Below, in pieces: positions 49,221 through 59,834 of a DNA stretch of 64,000 nucleotides. The notes under the pieces were generated by a model. It was not told the origin of the DNA and ran no database searches. It saw only the letters and a list, made by a program, of their open reading frames with translations. The stretch spans positions 27,241,001 to 27,305,000 of the forward strand of contig CM060189.1 of NCBI GenBank assembly GCA_030549335.1, written 5' to 3'. Source of the stretch: Pontederia crassipes (lineage: Eukaryota > Streptophyta > Magnoliopsida > Commelinales > Pontederiaceae). How positions within the stretch are numbered: the first letter of the stretch is position 1; every line of letters begins with the position of its first letter. The position numbers and the translations under genes are program-made.

Positions 49221-51071
49221 AACCAAGAATGGTTGGCACAACTAAATAGCGGGGTTGTGTCCTGGGACCACTACTAAAAAAACGCTGATTACCGACGGTT
49301 CGGCCCGAAAACCGTCGATAACGCAATTATCGACGGTTTTTCAGTCGGAATCGATCCGTCGGAAAAACGTTCGTCGCAAACGGATTTGCGATGGTTGAAA
49401 AAAATTCGTCAAAAATATCGTCGGTTCTGGCCGTCGGAACAGTCCCCAGCGGTTCGACCCGTCGAAATTTTCCGACGGTTGCAACCGCCGGAAAAGTCCC
49501 CGGCGGTTCGAACCGTCGAAATTTCCGACGGTTGCAACCGCCGGAAAAGGCCGGCGGTCCGAACCGTCGAAATTTTAGACGGTTGCAATCGCCGGAAAAG
49601 GCCGACGGTCGGAACAGTCAAAATTTCTGATGGTTGCAACCGCTGGAAAAGCCTGGCGGTTCGAGCCATCGCAACTTTTCGACGGTCGCAACAGTCGAAA
49701 CTTTGGACGGGCGTCGCAACCGTCGATCTTTTGACGGTCGCAATCGTCGCAAATAATTTTTTAAATATAAAAAAAATTAGCAGCCGGATCGGGCCGCGGC
49801 CGATCCGACCGCTGGAGGCCGGATCCGAACGCTCGGCGGCCGATCCGCCGCCAGGCGGTCGGATCCGAACGCCCGACGGTCGATCCGGCCGCTGGAGGTC
49901 GGATTCGGCCGCCAGTCGATCGATCGGTCATTGGGGGCTGGATCCGAACGGCCACGGCCGGATCCGGCCGACGGCGGCCTTTGGCCGGAGAGAGAGAGAC
50001 ACCGGCGCGGAGCGGGAGAGAGACGCCGGCGTGAGAGAGGGTCGCCAGTGCGGGAGAGGGTCGCCGGCGTCCGGCGCGGGAGAGGGTGCTTGCGGCCGGG
50101 AGAGAGAGAGAGGAGAGGAGGGAGAGAGAGAGGAGTGGAGGGAGGAGGGAGAGAGAGAAGAGGGAGGGGGAATATATATAAAGGGAAAAAGTGGAAAGAA
50201 AACGGGAAAAGAGAAAAAAAAGCGGGATAACGAAATTTTAATTACCGACGGTTTCGACCGTCGAAAATATAAATATTAAATATTTTTATAATTACCGATG
50301 ATTGTGATCGTCGAAAATATATTTAGTTATATATAATGTTTATTTTTTATTTTACCGACGGTTTGAACCGTCGGTAATCGTTATCGACGGTCAAAACCGT
50401 CGATAATTGCGACGGTTTGGACCGTCACTAGTTATATTAATAAAATACTCTTTATATGATATTATTATACATTTATCGATGGTTACGACCTTCGGAAATT
50501 GCGGCGAATTTTGCGACGGATGGATATCTATCGGAAATATCGACGTTCCTAATCGTCGAAAAATTAAATAATAATATAATAAATTATATAATTAATTTTT
50601 TTATTTCCGACGATTGTGACCGTCAGAAAATCCGTTGAAAAAATTTAATAATAATATAAAAAATACATAATTTAATTTTTTTTTATTTCCGACGGTCGTA
50701 ACCGTCAGAAAAGTCGTCGGAAATTGAGACAGATGGATATCCGTCGAAAATATCGACGTTCCTAATCGTCGAAAAATTAAATAATAATATAAATTATTTC
50801 CGACGGTCATAACCGTCAAAAAATCCGTCGGAAACGGAACCGTCGAAAAATCCGTCGCAAATTGCGATGGATTTAGAACCGTCGAAAATTATCCGTCGAA
50901 AAATCGTGATTTTCTTGTAGTGGACGCTGGGTGCTAGTAGCCTCAGGTTCGATTTCCAGAGTCGCGACTCTTAACCAGGGTATTCATTGCCGCTCGAGTC
51001 CGAACACTGGATTAGTCGGGTGCTAATAGCCCCGGACACGGGGGGTCACTGACCATGACCGAAAAAAAAAG
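49221..51071 (+). mobile_element. tRNA-type SINE, split by a CACTA element
   Basis: The SINE proper is about 194 bp: 49221-49268 plus 50926-51071. An A-box-like TTGGCACAACTAAATAGCGG lies at about 49232-49251. After the CACTA insertion, a B-box-like GGTTCGATTTCC follows at about 50946-50957. The body ends with a poly-A run at 51062-51070. A 16-bp target duplication, AGTAAATCCGTCCCTG, lies at 49205-49220 and 51072-51087. The element is complete apart from the CACTA inserted between its two Pol III promoter boxes. Confidence 0.85.
49269..50922. mobile_element. Non-autonomous CACTA (En/Spm-like) transposon inside the SINE
   Basis: 1654 bp. Ends are CACTACTAAAAAAACGCTGA and, in reverse complement, CACTACAAGAAAATCACGAT. 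The 3-bp target duplication GAC lies at 49266-49268 and 50923-50925. Both flanks are packed with subterminal motifs of the form CCGACGGTTnnAACCGTCG, in direct and inverted orientation. From 49434 to about 49690 a roughly 55-60 bp unit is repeated about five times. The centre (49780-50160) is GC-rich and then GA-rich. A 297-codon frame across these repeats is compositional and has no transposase similarity. Confidence 0.9.
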
Positions 51072-51309
51072 AGTAAATCCGTCCCTGCGCTAGCCTAACT
51101 AATACGATCCATCAACACATATTAAGATGCAAAATCTACTTATAATGACTTAGCCGAGAAAATAATATTACAGGCATGTAATATCGATGTAAGTTAATAT
51201 CAAGAATGATCACGTTACATATACGTAAATTTAAATGACATGGCATGTTTGGTGGTGGCATGTAACAACAATTAACATATATCAAAAGAAAACCGCTATA
51301 TGATTAGCT

Positions 51310-51840
51310 ACACTACACTAATGGCCTTGTCCTTGTGTGGCCTGTGCTCTTCCCCGACTTCCTTGCAACAACTATCGTCTTCCATCCTTCAGGGAGCCAT
51401 TCCTCTCCGGCCACCACCTCGTACGTAGTCCATGACGACGTCGTCGACGCAAAGGCTTCTTCTCATCCTCCTTCGGATCCTTGTGTTCTATCAACGAGCA
51501 TCTGGTTGTCAGCTTCATCTATCTCTCTGGATGAGCAGAAATCAGGTGGCACGTACTGCTTCCGCAGGAACCTTCGCTCGCTCATCCGAGGAGTTTTGGC
51601 TCACAGTGGACGTTGTTCTTTGACGGTCAATGTCAGCCTCCAACACGTCAAGACCTTGCCGGCGGCGTCCATCGACAAGTATTCCCCATCGAAGAGCAGG
51701 AGCTCGAGGTTGTCAAGGTCAAGACCACTGCTCCTTCAAGTTGCACCACCTTTTGAAGTTTGAGTGCTACTACTCCGTTGAGATTTTTTGAGGACGCCCC
51801 ATTTATATTACATATGCTCTTGATGAGTGCTTCCATTCAC
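51310..51840 (-). pseudogene. Possible relic of a methyl-CpG-binding-domain (MBD) protein gene
   Basis: On the minus strand, one frame near 51330-51440 reads EEWLPEGWKTIVVARKSGKSTGH, close to the LPxGW..EVRVRKSGKxAGH opening of plant MBD domains, and then ends in a stop without the usual DKYYxDP continuation. Upstream frames (for example RKQYVPPDFCSSREIDEAD) are interrupted by stops and shifts. GC content is higher than the flanks, as for former coding DNA. The match is short, so this is a tentative call. Overlapping + strand ORFs are likely shadows. Confidence 0.35.
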
Positions 51841-51849
51841 GTTGAGGCC

Positions 51850-52120
51850 AGGCCAGTGCATGCATGCGAATTATGGCTGGTGCAAGGTGGCAATGAGCCG
51901 AGGACCAAATACGGAAGAGAATGGGTTGTATGAATTATATATTAGCACTCACAGTTGGCAAATGACCGAAAGATATTTTAATTAGTTAATGACTGGACTC
52001 ATTTGATTAGCCAATGAATGTTATTTATGAGCAAGAAAAACAGGTAACTATTAATTACATTTTCTTTACTTTTTTTTTGTTTCACTCGCAAAAAAGTTTT
52101 GGTATTTCGAATTCACTAGT
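51850..52120. repeat. Dispersed 250-bp repeat, copy A
   Basis: It shares with 61940-62260 an ordered series: GTGCATGCATGCGAA/CAA, GGTGCAAGGTGGCAA.GAGCCGAGG, GGTTGTATGAATTA / GAGTTGTATGAATTA, CAGTTGGCAAAT, GAAAGATA, AACTCATTT(G/A)ATTAGCCAAT, and AATTC. A shorter, more diverged third copy is at about 52375-52550 (GTGCAAGGTGTCAATGAACC). It lies just upstream of the possible MBD relic in that gene's direction. Confidence 0.7.
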
Positions 52121-53180
52121 TCCTTCGAATATTCATTTCGTCTTTGTTTTCAATAATATTAATATAAGGCAATTAATACATTGAGTTAAAATATAAACCA
52201 AAGATATTATTAATTAGTTTTAAATTTATTAGTTACAGAATAATAACTATAGTTTTCACATTATATTATTATTATTATTATTATTATTTTAGAAATATAT
52301 TTCTCTCTCTTCATTAAAGCAAGGGCATGAAATATATAACCTGGTCTTTTATTTATGATTTATGATTGATGATTGCACCACAAGTAATTAAGTGCAGTGC
52401 AAGGTGTCAATGAACCGAGAATAAGCAAATGGGAAAACATTAATTCTGCACGTAATGGAGATGAATTAATGGTACATATAATTGCAATTGTTTGGAAAAT
52501 GTATAAAAATTGGACTCAATTAATTAGACAATTCACCTTCCTCGAAAGCGATTTACAATCGAGATCATATTAGAATGAAGATTTGATTTCCATAAATTCC
52601 GTGGATGTGAAGTTTGACAAAGATAAGGTAAATTTCCACTTTTTCAAAAGTATTTTTTTACAGTTTCTTTTTTCAATTTTATTTTCTTTTCTTATTTTCT
52701 CTTCTTACATTTCTCACACAATAGAACGTATTTATTAAATATAATATATTTATTATAAAATAATTATTTTAATATTATTTATTATTTTCTACTTGACCAA
52801 AATTTTTAATATTTTGTTAAATATAATTTATTAAAAATATTATTTTTATTATATTTTTTTAACAAAAAACTTTAATATAATATTTAATTTATTCTCAAAA
52901 TTTATTGATTATTGAAATTATGTTTTATGTTTTATGTTTATAATTATTATATTTTATTTAGATGCTCACTAAAATATATTTATCACATCAAAATTTTAAA
53001 TTTCATCATTACTTTTGACTCCATCCTAATACTTCTAACTAATATCAATTCAATTACTCAAAAAAACTTCAAAAGAACTACCATACAAATGCAATCTAAA
53101 CGTGCAACATAATTGTGATACAAATGCAAGCACAAGTGTGTCTCTGACAGTGGGCATTGCTTTTTTTTCTTTTCAAAAAA
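52120..53180. other. AT-rich intergenic DNA with a third repeat copy
   Basis: Contains the diverged repeat copy at about 52375-52550 described for copy A and an (ATT)n tract at 52263-52288. The rest is AT-rich with no coding signal. Confidence 0.45.
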
Positions 53181-53189
53181 AGTTAATTT

Positions 53190-53640
53190 TCATTTAACGG
53201 TTAATAAAAGCATCAGAGTTATCGGTTTACAGAAATCGGAGGAGCGCCAGTGGCGAATTGTCGACAGCTGCACGGTGGTTAGCCGCAAAATTTTCTTGCC
53301 TATAACAATGGGTACAGTTGAATGAAGTAAAGGAAGACGTAATAAGTCTGATTTCATCCATGATGTTCCATAAGGGCTAGGGGGCATCGGACTGATGATT
53401 GATAATCCGCACGAAGTTGCTTGAGTCTGACTGGAGCCAAACATGAGTGAATCCCTTCCGTAGGGCCATGCAAAGACCCCCAAAAAGCGCCCAAGCTTCA
53501 TATTCCAAAACCGATGAATTAGTAATCCTGAGCACACCTGTAGAGATAAAGCCACCGTTAGGAGAATGAATATTGAACTCTGCATCAGAAGCCTCATCAG
53601 ATCGAGAAAATGATATGTCTGAGTTGATTTAACCCAGAGA
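53190..53640 (-). mobile_element. L1 LINE, RNase H-like end (distal part of a split element)
   Basis: Minus-strand frames give FNIHSPNGGF, LEYEAWALFGGLCMALRKGFTHVWLQSDS and INHQSD, the RNase H-like domain found at the C-terminus of many plant L1 ORF2 proteins (E..A...G...A...G...V..E/QSD). The reading frame is interrupted near the start (around PPPPLWVK / INSD). It lies directly beyond the Ty3-type fossil. The matching upstream parts (RT and zf-RVT) are at 57845-59520 in the same orientation, so the two are most simply halves of one LINE. Confidence 0.75.
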
Positions 53641-53683
53641 GGGGGCGGGGGCTCCCACCGGACACAAAGGTCATAGGGCCGGG

Positions 53684-54864
53684 TGTCACGTCCTTAAGCT
53701 TCTTAACTCGAACTTCAGCGTGCGGCTTGGCCAAATCCTGCTCGATGGCCGATCAGCCCCATTTGAACACGGTCCGGACATGCCCTGAATGCACAACGAA
53801 ACACCCGTCCACTTGGAGAGAAGAGGGGTTGAACAAGGTAGAGGAGAATTAAAGAATATATTGAGCAAATCTCATATGTCTTTACAAGCCTAAGCACCAA
53901 CTCCTACTCTAACTTATGGACCTAATCCTACTAAACGTGCGACCACTTCTTTAGAAAAACCTCTTGAGAATAGGAGTAGAACTCTGTTCCCTTGAAGGCT
54001 AAAGGAAATCTCGGCCAAATCCAATTCCAACCACCCGAGTTGGGATCGGTACTCCAACCCGAGTTGGGATCGGCCTTGTCCAACCTGCCGCTCGGCGCCC
54101 GCCGGGCGCCCGGGCGCGCCCTGGAGTGGTCGGCCCAATCCCACTCAGTTTCTGGAGGCCCTCCCGTGCCCAACTGCTCCCCCATTTCCTCTAGGACTAG
54201 ATCTTCAAATCCAAGTGCTCCTCAGTCCAGAATGATGGCTCAGCCACAAGAAAATTCGCCATGTCTTTCTTGGCATAAGAGGACACCCGACCCTATTCCT
54301 ACTAGGAGTAGAAATCCTTTCGACTATGCACTTCTCCATACCCACACATCTTCGGAAGTCCTCCTACAAGTCAGACTTCAAGACCTTGGAGCTGCCCCTC
54401 CGAAGACTTAGCTCGCCCCTGATCCGTATGGCCGTCCAAGTCCTACTCGCACTAGGACTTGGCCATGGCATGGACGTCACACCACGTCCGACCATCCTCC
54501 CGGCTGTTTGATCCCTCCTTGGACCTGGATTCCCTAGCATCTATCTCCATTCCTCTGCGCACCGTCGCCCTAGTCCAACTCCTATTTGGAGTAGGAGTCC
54601 TACTCTTACTAAGAGTAGAGTGCGTCATGCCTCCGTGCCCGTCGCACGCCTGCCATGTCCCAGGTATGCTCCGAGACTCCTCCTCGATCTCCTTGCATTC
54701 TTGGACATCCCTACTCATCCCCAAAACCTCCTTCTTTGGCCCCATGCCCCGGATCGCCATGCGCGTCCCAATGCACCTTGCATCGCTTGCTATCCTTGCA
54801 CATCCAGCTTGCTGCCGCTACGTCCTAGCCCCATCCTAGGACGTGGCAAAGGCGAAGAGTGACA
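53684..54864 (-). repeat. 3' LTR of the Ty3-type fossil
   Basis: 1181 bp, bounded by TGTCACGTCC at the left and AAGAGTGACA at the right on the + strand. The position of its start is supported by the adjoining purine-rich tract. Its terminal 70 bp recur at 57620-57695. Confidence 0.7.
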
Positions 54865-55099
54865 TCCTCCCCCACCCAAGCCATTGCCGTCCCGGCAATG
54901 CCTCTTCTCACTGCCACATACTCCACCCAAGAAAGCCTTTGACTCGCCTCCTGAATTGCATTGTCCGTAAGACCTCCGTGTCTTTGAATCTGCGTCGTTC
55001 AGAAGACCTTCACGTCTTCGAACTTGGCCCTAACTCCTCCTCGAGTCTTTTGACCATCTGCTCATCGGTGTCACCTTGCTGTCCAAAGGTTTCACCCTG

Positions 55100-55315
55100 C
55101 GTCAATCTTCACTCCGCTGAAGATTGTGGGACGTAGCCATCTTGTGGTTGTCCCGGGGACGTGACCTGCGTTCCACCTCCCAAAGTAGGGCCTCGCCGCC
55201 TACTTGTGCGTCCTTTCTGTCCAAAGGCGCACTCTACAGTGGTCTTCACTCCGCTGAAAACTTTGGGACGCGACCTCCTCGTCGTCTCCCGGGGACATGA
55301 CCTCCTCTCCATATA
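55100..55315. repeat. Imperfect direct duplication inside the Ty3-type fossil
   Basis: Two copies of a segment containing CTTCACTCCGCTGAA, TTGGGACG, TCCCGGGGAC(G/A)TGACCT and TCCA, at about 55108-55178 and 55241-55312. They lie in the non-coding stretch between the protease region and the LTR. Confidence 0.7.
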
Positions 55316-57619
55316 CCCACCTCAGACTTCGATGCCTTCGTGCACCGGCCTGCTCACGAAAGTCGAGGTTTGGTGGACTGCACCCACCACTCAAGATGTT
55401 CTCCGCAACACCCTGATGCCAACTCTCGTCGATGGCTGCTTCCTTGCGCCAATGACCTTTGGGACGGCCAACGTTGGCCTTGGCTGTCTCGCTCCTCTTT
55501 CGACCTTTAGGAAGGATGACCCAATGCCGGGTCAGCCCAAGGATCTCCGCTCCTTGACCTGCACGTCTCCTCGCTTAGAAAAGATCCTACTACTCCAGCA
55601 TCGAGCCACCCACTCAGGTTCTCTGGACAGTCTCATCGTCGATGTGCTCCGCCACATCCGATGCACTCACGCGTCCTGCGCTTGCGCCTCCTCGTTCCGC
55701 CATCCTGCGCCCTGACCTTCGAATAGTGTGAGGTCAAAGGACTTGATGAGTTTGACCCCTCATCAAATCCGCCGCCATGCACCCCCTGCCTCGAGATGCA
55801 CTCCTCGTCCATGATCGAAAATCTTTCATGCAACCCCTTCTCTATTCGCACTGCCTCCCTTGCAAGTTCCACCTTGAACTTTGCTTCCACGGAGCACACT
55901 GCTACCCTAAGACCTTCCTGCCTTAGGACTCAAGCCTCTAACTCCTCGAGAGTCTTTTGGAATCGCCGAAAGTCCTCTCCTTTCACCATGTCCTGCGTTG
56001 GATCCTCATCTCGATCCACCTCTGCAACCATGGCCAAGAGCACCCTAGCACGTATGCTCTCCCTCTTCACGGGCACTTCGTGATCCGACCCTTGAGAAAT
56101 CAGATGCAACCCTCCTCAGTTCATCCTCACATTCGGGAATAAATCCATGAACTCCATGCCTAGGACGAGTTTATGATCGTCTAAGTTGACCACGATGATG
56201 TTGACCGTGCCTTCCCAACCTCCCACCTTCACGCGGATGTCTTTGGCCATACCAAAGATTGGCTGGGACTCATCATTCATGGTCTTGATGAGCCCTGGTT
56301 CCTTGGAAAACCCAATGCCAAGTCCCGCCGCTTCCTGTGTCGACATAAAATTGTGCGTAGCTCCAGTATCTACCAGAGCGGTCATGGTGTGACCATTTAC
56401 CTCGACCTCTACAAACATCAAGCCCTTCACGACCTTCTTTACGTCCTTCATTGGAATCATTGTAGCCGTCATTGCCAAAGCCATAATAGACCCATGTGAG
56501 CCATACCTTGTTCATCATCAGAGGTAGACGCCATCGCGGCTAGGCCAGTCTTCTTGTCGCACTCCCTCGCGTAATGCGGCCCTCCACAGACATAACACCT
56601 CACCAACTTCCTCGTGTCACCTTTCCCAGTCTTCACCACCTTCTGGTCGCTTTGCTTTCCACCAGAGTGGGGCTTGTCCTCTGATGAGAAGTCCCTGTCC
56701 TTGACATGCACGCCAAGGTCTTTATTGGTCCTATACTCCACTAGAGCTTCGCCCGCGACCAATGCTTCCTTCATAGTCGATATCTTCTGCCTTTTCACCT
56801 CTTGAGCCGCCCAAGGCTTGAGCCCTCGTAGAAAGAAGAATAACCAAGTTGACTCCTCCATGATCCCGAGCACCTCCATAAGCGGTTGGAATTTTTTGAT
56901 ATATTCTTTTATGGAACCCGTTTGCTTGAGCGTTACTAGGATAGAATTGCTTATCCAATTCTTTCTTGAAGTCCAACCACGAGTTGATGACTATCGACCC
57001 CTTCACGACTTCCTCCTCCATGCGACGCCACCACAAGAGTGCACCATCCACGAGATAGTTCACGGCTAGGCTGATCTGGTGCTTCTCGACTAAGATCTTG
57101 TTTTTCTTGAACCTCTGTTCAAGATTCCAAATGAAGTCATCGATGGTTGTTGCTTCTCGCACGCCATCGTACTTCTTCCGTTCTTGGCCTATGAACTTCG
57201 GAATAGGGTTCCTCGTCTGAAGCCTCCCCGCATTGAAGAAAAGTCCCTTGAGCAGCAACAGGTCCATCTCCAACGCCTTATCCGCGTCTCCATGACTACT
57301 TCCAGGGATGCAACTTGGGTGACTAGGTCATGATGCGCGGCCGCGCCCTCTCCCAGGGCCAAGCTATGCTCGTCCGACACGTCTTCCAAGCTATGAACCG
57401 TCTCGCTCGTCTCTTGAAGACTTCTGCCCAGCTCTTCACATACTTCTCTATGTGGCCGACGGGATCCTTCGATTTTGCTCACCTTCCTTTCCTCTTTTCC
57501 CTGACGTCCTCACCTTGGCTGCCACCTCGTGTGCCATCCTCGGTCTCCAGCGAATGACCTCTTGTAAAAGCACTTTCTCCGTCTCCAGACATCTCGAAAC
57601 TCAAGCTCTGATACCACGT

Positions 57620-57756
57620 TATCATGCCCTTAAGCTTCTTAACTCGAACTTCAGCGTGCGGCTCGGCCAAACACTGCTCGGGGTTGATCGGCGACCGAAC
57701 AGGGTTTGGCCAAGCTGCACGCTGAAGTTCGAGTTAAGGAGCTTAAAGGCGTGACA
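57620..57756. repeat. Foldback of two LTR ends at the 5' side of the Ty3-type fossil
   Basis: In place of a full 5' LTR there is a 137-bp inverted repeat. 57620-57695 is the terminal part of the LTR in the element's orientation (CCCTTAAGCTTCTTAACTCG on +). It is followed by the same terminal part in opposite orientation (CGAGTTAAGGAGCTTAAAGG), ending GTGACA at 57756. Both outer ends of the whole element are thus the same LTR terminus. Confidence 0.8.
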
Positions 57757-57845
57757 CGGGGGAAGGCGCCTCAGGTAAGTGGAGATCTGCATATTCCTTG
57801 TGACATGCCATGACTCGAACCCAGACTGCAGGAATGATTGCCCTT
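57757..57845 (-). mobile_element. SINE-like fragment next to the Ty3-type fossil
   Basis: On the minus strand the sequence reads AGTAACTGAAGGGCAATC, then CAGTCTGGGTTCGAGTCATG with a good B-box (GGTTCGAGTC), then ACTTACCTGAGGCGCC. This resembles tRNA-type plant SINEs, and the ORF2 frame of the L1 LINE stops where it begins. I could not find its far end or a target duplication, so the call is tentative. Confidence 0.4.
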
Positions 57846-58420
57846 CAGTTACTGAAAAGAATATCATTACACATTTGCCAAATCCCCCATAGGACATAGG
57901 TAAACAGGGAGTGAGAAGTTATCTTATGCTCATGGGGTAAGCTCATGCCCACCATGATCCATGAGCTTGCCAACATGAGTCTAGGTAACAAAAAGAGGAA
58001 CCCATATGGTTTTGCAAGAATTGCCACAACTGAAAACGTGACTGGGCATGTAAAAAATAAATGAGCATTTGTTTCAATATAGTACCACAAGGTAAACCAG
58101 TAGGGTTGATATTACCATGGAAGCGGACGATCATATCTAAGGTGGGGAGACGGTTGTTATTATTATTTTTTGTGAGGTGGGTGGGTGGGGGTGGGGAGGG
58201 GGGGGGGGAGCTGATTTTCCAAATTAGGTTTCAGTGGGGACCTTCCAGTGTCCTGTCCAAGGGTGAGCTGATGAGACAAGAAATAATAGATAGATTTTGG
58301 TGTACAGGATTCTTGCGGATCACAATCCCAGACCCACCTATCATCCTTGGCAAGATAAGGTAAAAAGATAGAAGAAATAGTATTAACGAGCGACGATCCA
58401 AAACAAACAGCAAGGTGAGT

Positions 58421-58566
58421 GAAATCCCAATTACAGTCCACAATGAAATATGCCATAGTCATTTGAGTAAGATCAGTATACACATTAACATATGAAATCC
58501 CAATTACAGTCCACAATGAAATATGCCATAGTCATTTGAGTAAGATCAGTATACACATTAACATAT
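58421..58566. repeat. Exact 73-bp tandem duplication
   Basis: 58421-58493 and 58494-58566 are identical by eye, each starting GAAATCCCAATTACAG and ending CACATTAACATAT. It lies in the dead L1 LINE. The perfect identity implies a very recent event or an assembly or sequencing duplication. Confidence 0.9.
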
Positions 58567-59134
58567 GTGGGCATGTAATTAAGAGGAATTGAAAAAAAAA
58601 TCATGGATCAAAATATACATTTTTTATGGGTGCCAGAGCTAATATGTTTTCTAAAGTGAGACCGAATGGTAATCATAGCATGAGAGAGTATGCACTAGTT
58701 CCAGGAGGACAAGTTTCTATTAGTGGGGTGCCAGGGGTGAGGGGCCGTACTTCGCGATGAGGAGTTGGGCCCAGGGCATAGGAGAATTATTCAATATAGC
58801 TAATCCTTTGCGAGCCAGAAGCTAAAGGACACTGGACCACATCCCAGCTTAAGAGGTGGATACCACGGCGGCTCCCATCCCCGAACCAGAGGAATGCCCG
58901 AGACATCTTCTCCAAGGAAGAGATGAGGGCTTCGGAAATGTAAACATTTGCAAGTATGTGAGAGAAGGCGGGGGTCAACACATATTTAATCAAAACAATT
59001 TTACCTGACTGATTCAGAAGATTACCTTTTCATCTAGATATACGTTTAGAGAGATTATCTACTAAAGCTCATTGGTGGAAGGGATGTACTTGTATGAGAT
59101 GGGGATACCAAGATATAAAAAAATAAAGTGTCCC

Positions 59135-59183
59135 AGCATATCCTTAATATGAAAGTGTCCCATTTTCATATTAAGGATATGCT
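59135..59183. repeat. Perfect 20-bp inverted repeat with 9-nt loop
   Basis: AGCATATCCTTAATATGAAA at 59135-59154 is followed, after the 9-nt loop GTGTCCCAT, by its exact reverse complement at 59164-59183. It lies inside the dead L1 LINE. Confidence 0.9.
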
Positions 59184-59834
59184 TGATAGGAAATTTTCTA
59201 CTGTTGTTAATCTTCAGATTTATCCTTATTCATACATTGATTTGTCAAGGATTCATACATAGTGAGAATGTTAATAAGTGCTTACAATTTTTCACCGTAC
59301 CGTGCATACACAAGAGCAAATATCAACAAATAATAAGTGATTCATTCTAAGAGTTCTATATGTGAATGGTGCAAAGGAACTAGAGTTAACAACTTGGTTT
59401 AGTAAGGAGGAAAGAACTTGAGTAACAAGAATAAGTAGATAGGAAGATAAGGGGTCCTCTTGCCTAATACTTAGGTGCCCAGGCCGCCAGGGCACACCAC
59501 AGTGGCTGCCACATGGTTTCTGAGCAAAAAGCTTATTTTTCTCACTAACATTAAAATTAAGTGAGCATGTACCAATAAAAACTCATAATTATCATGTAGG
59601 CATTGAACTAAGCGGAATATTTTCTATTATGGGACCTTTTAGTCGAAATAAAAATGAAATCAAATTTACTTTTTGTAACTTTTTTGACACCACATTGTTT
59701 AATAAATATTCAAAATCAATTATCTTAATATTAGTCTTTACATAATAATTGGTTGATTTTAATTTAGAATACGTCTTTCTTATAGTTTAGTTACTGAACT
59801 GTTGTTCAAACCTAACGACAAGAAGAGAGCGAAT

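Larger units (their letters stand above)
53684..57756 (-). mobile_element. Ty3-type LTR element fossil with gag and protease region
   Basis: 4.07-kb fossil on the minus strand. A long LTR is at the low-coordinate (3') end, 53684-54864, with TG...CA ends (TGTCAC / GTGACA). A purine-rich tract (GGGTGGGGGAGGA on the minus strand) adjoins it at 54865-54877. The primer-binding site TGGTATCAGAGC (minus strand) lies at 57605-57616. Recognisable parts are the capsid-type gag region (about 57270-56800), a CX2CX4HX4C zinc knuckle (near 56590) and an aspartic protease with a DTGAT motif (near 56370). No reverse transcriptase or integrase region is visible in the 1.25 kb before the LTR. The 5' end carries an unusual foldback (see 57620). 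It is broken in several places and old, and it interrupts an L1 LINE. Possible flanking 5-bp duplication: CCGGG / CGGGG. Confidence 0.82.
57845..59520 (-). mobile_element. L1-type LINE, RT and zf-RVT part (proximal part of a split element)
   Basis: Degenerate minus-strand ORF2. In order are RQEDPLSSYLLILVTQVLSSLL (RT, 59495-59292; family RQGDPLSPYLF), MIKYVLTPAFSHILANVYI..ISSLEKMSRAFLWFGDG (58993-58787) and HLFFTCPVTF..YVLWGIWQMCNDILFSN (zf-RVT, 58090-57848). Frames are scattered, so the copy is dead. It contains an exact 73-bp tandem duplication and a hairpin-forming palindrome. The 5' end is truncated near 59520. Its RNase H end continues at 53640-53190 beyond the Ty3-type fossil. Confidence 0.8.

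Noticed and set aside
49386-50279. 297-codon ORF
   Set aside because: It runs through the tandem and palindromic motifs of the CACTA element and encodes repeats (TVEISDGCNRR-like) with no similarity to a transposase.
51335-51763. 142-codon plus-strand ORF
   Set aside because: The only family-like sequence (LPEGWK...SGKSTGH) is on the opposite strand, so this is taken as a shadow.
53992-55715. Plus-strand ORFs of 126-184 codons
   Set aside because: They are antisense to the Ty3-type fossil and show no family features; the coherent signal is on the minus strand.
57800-57830. tRNA gene suggested by GGTTCGAGTC on the minus strand
   Set aside because: No cloverleaf can be built around it; better explained as the B box of a SINE-like fragment.
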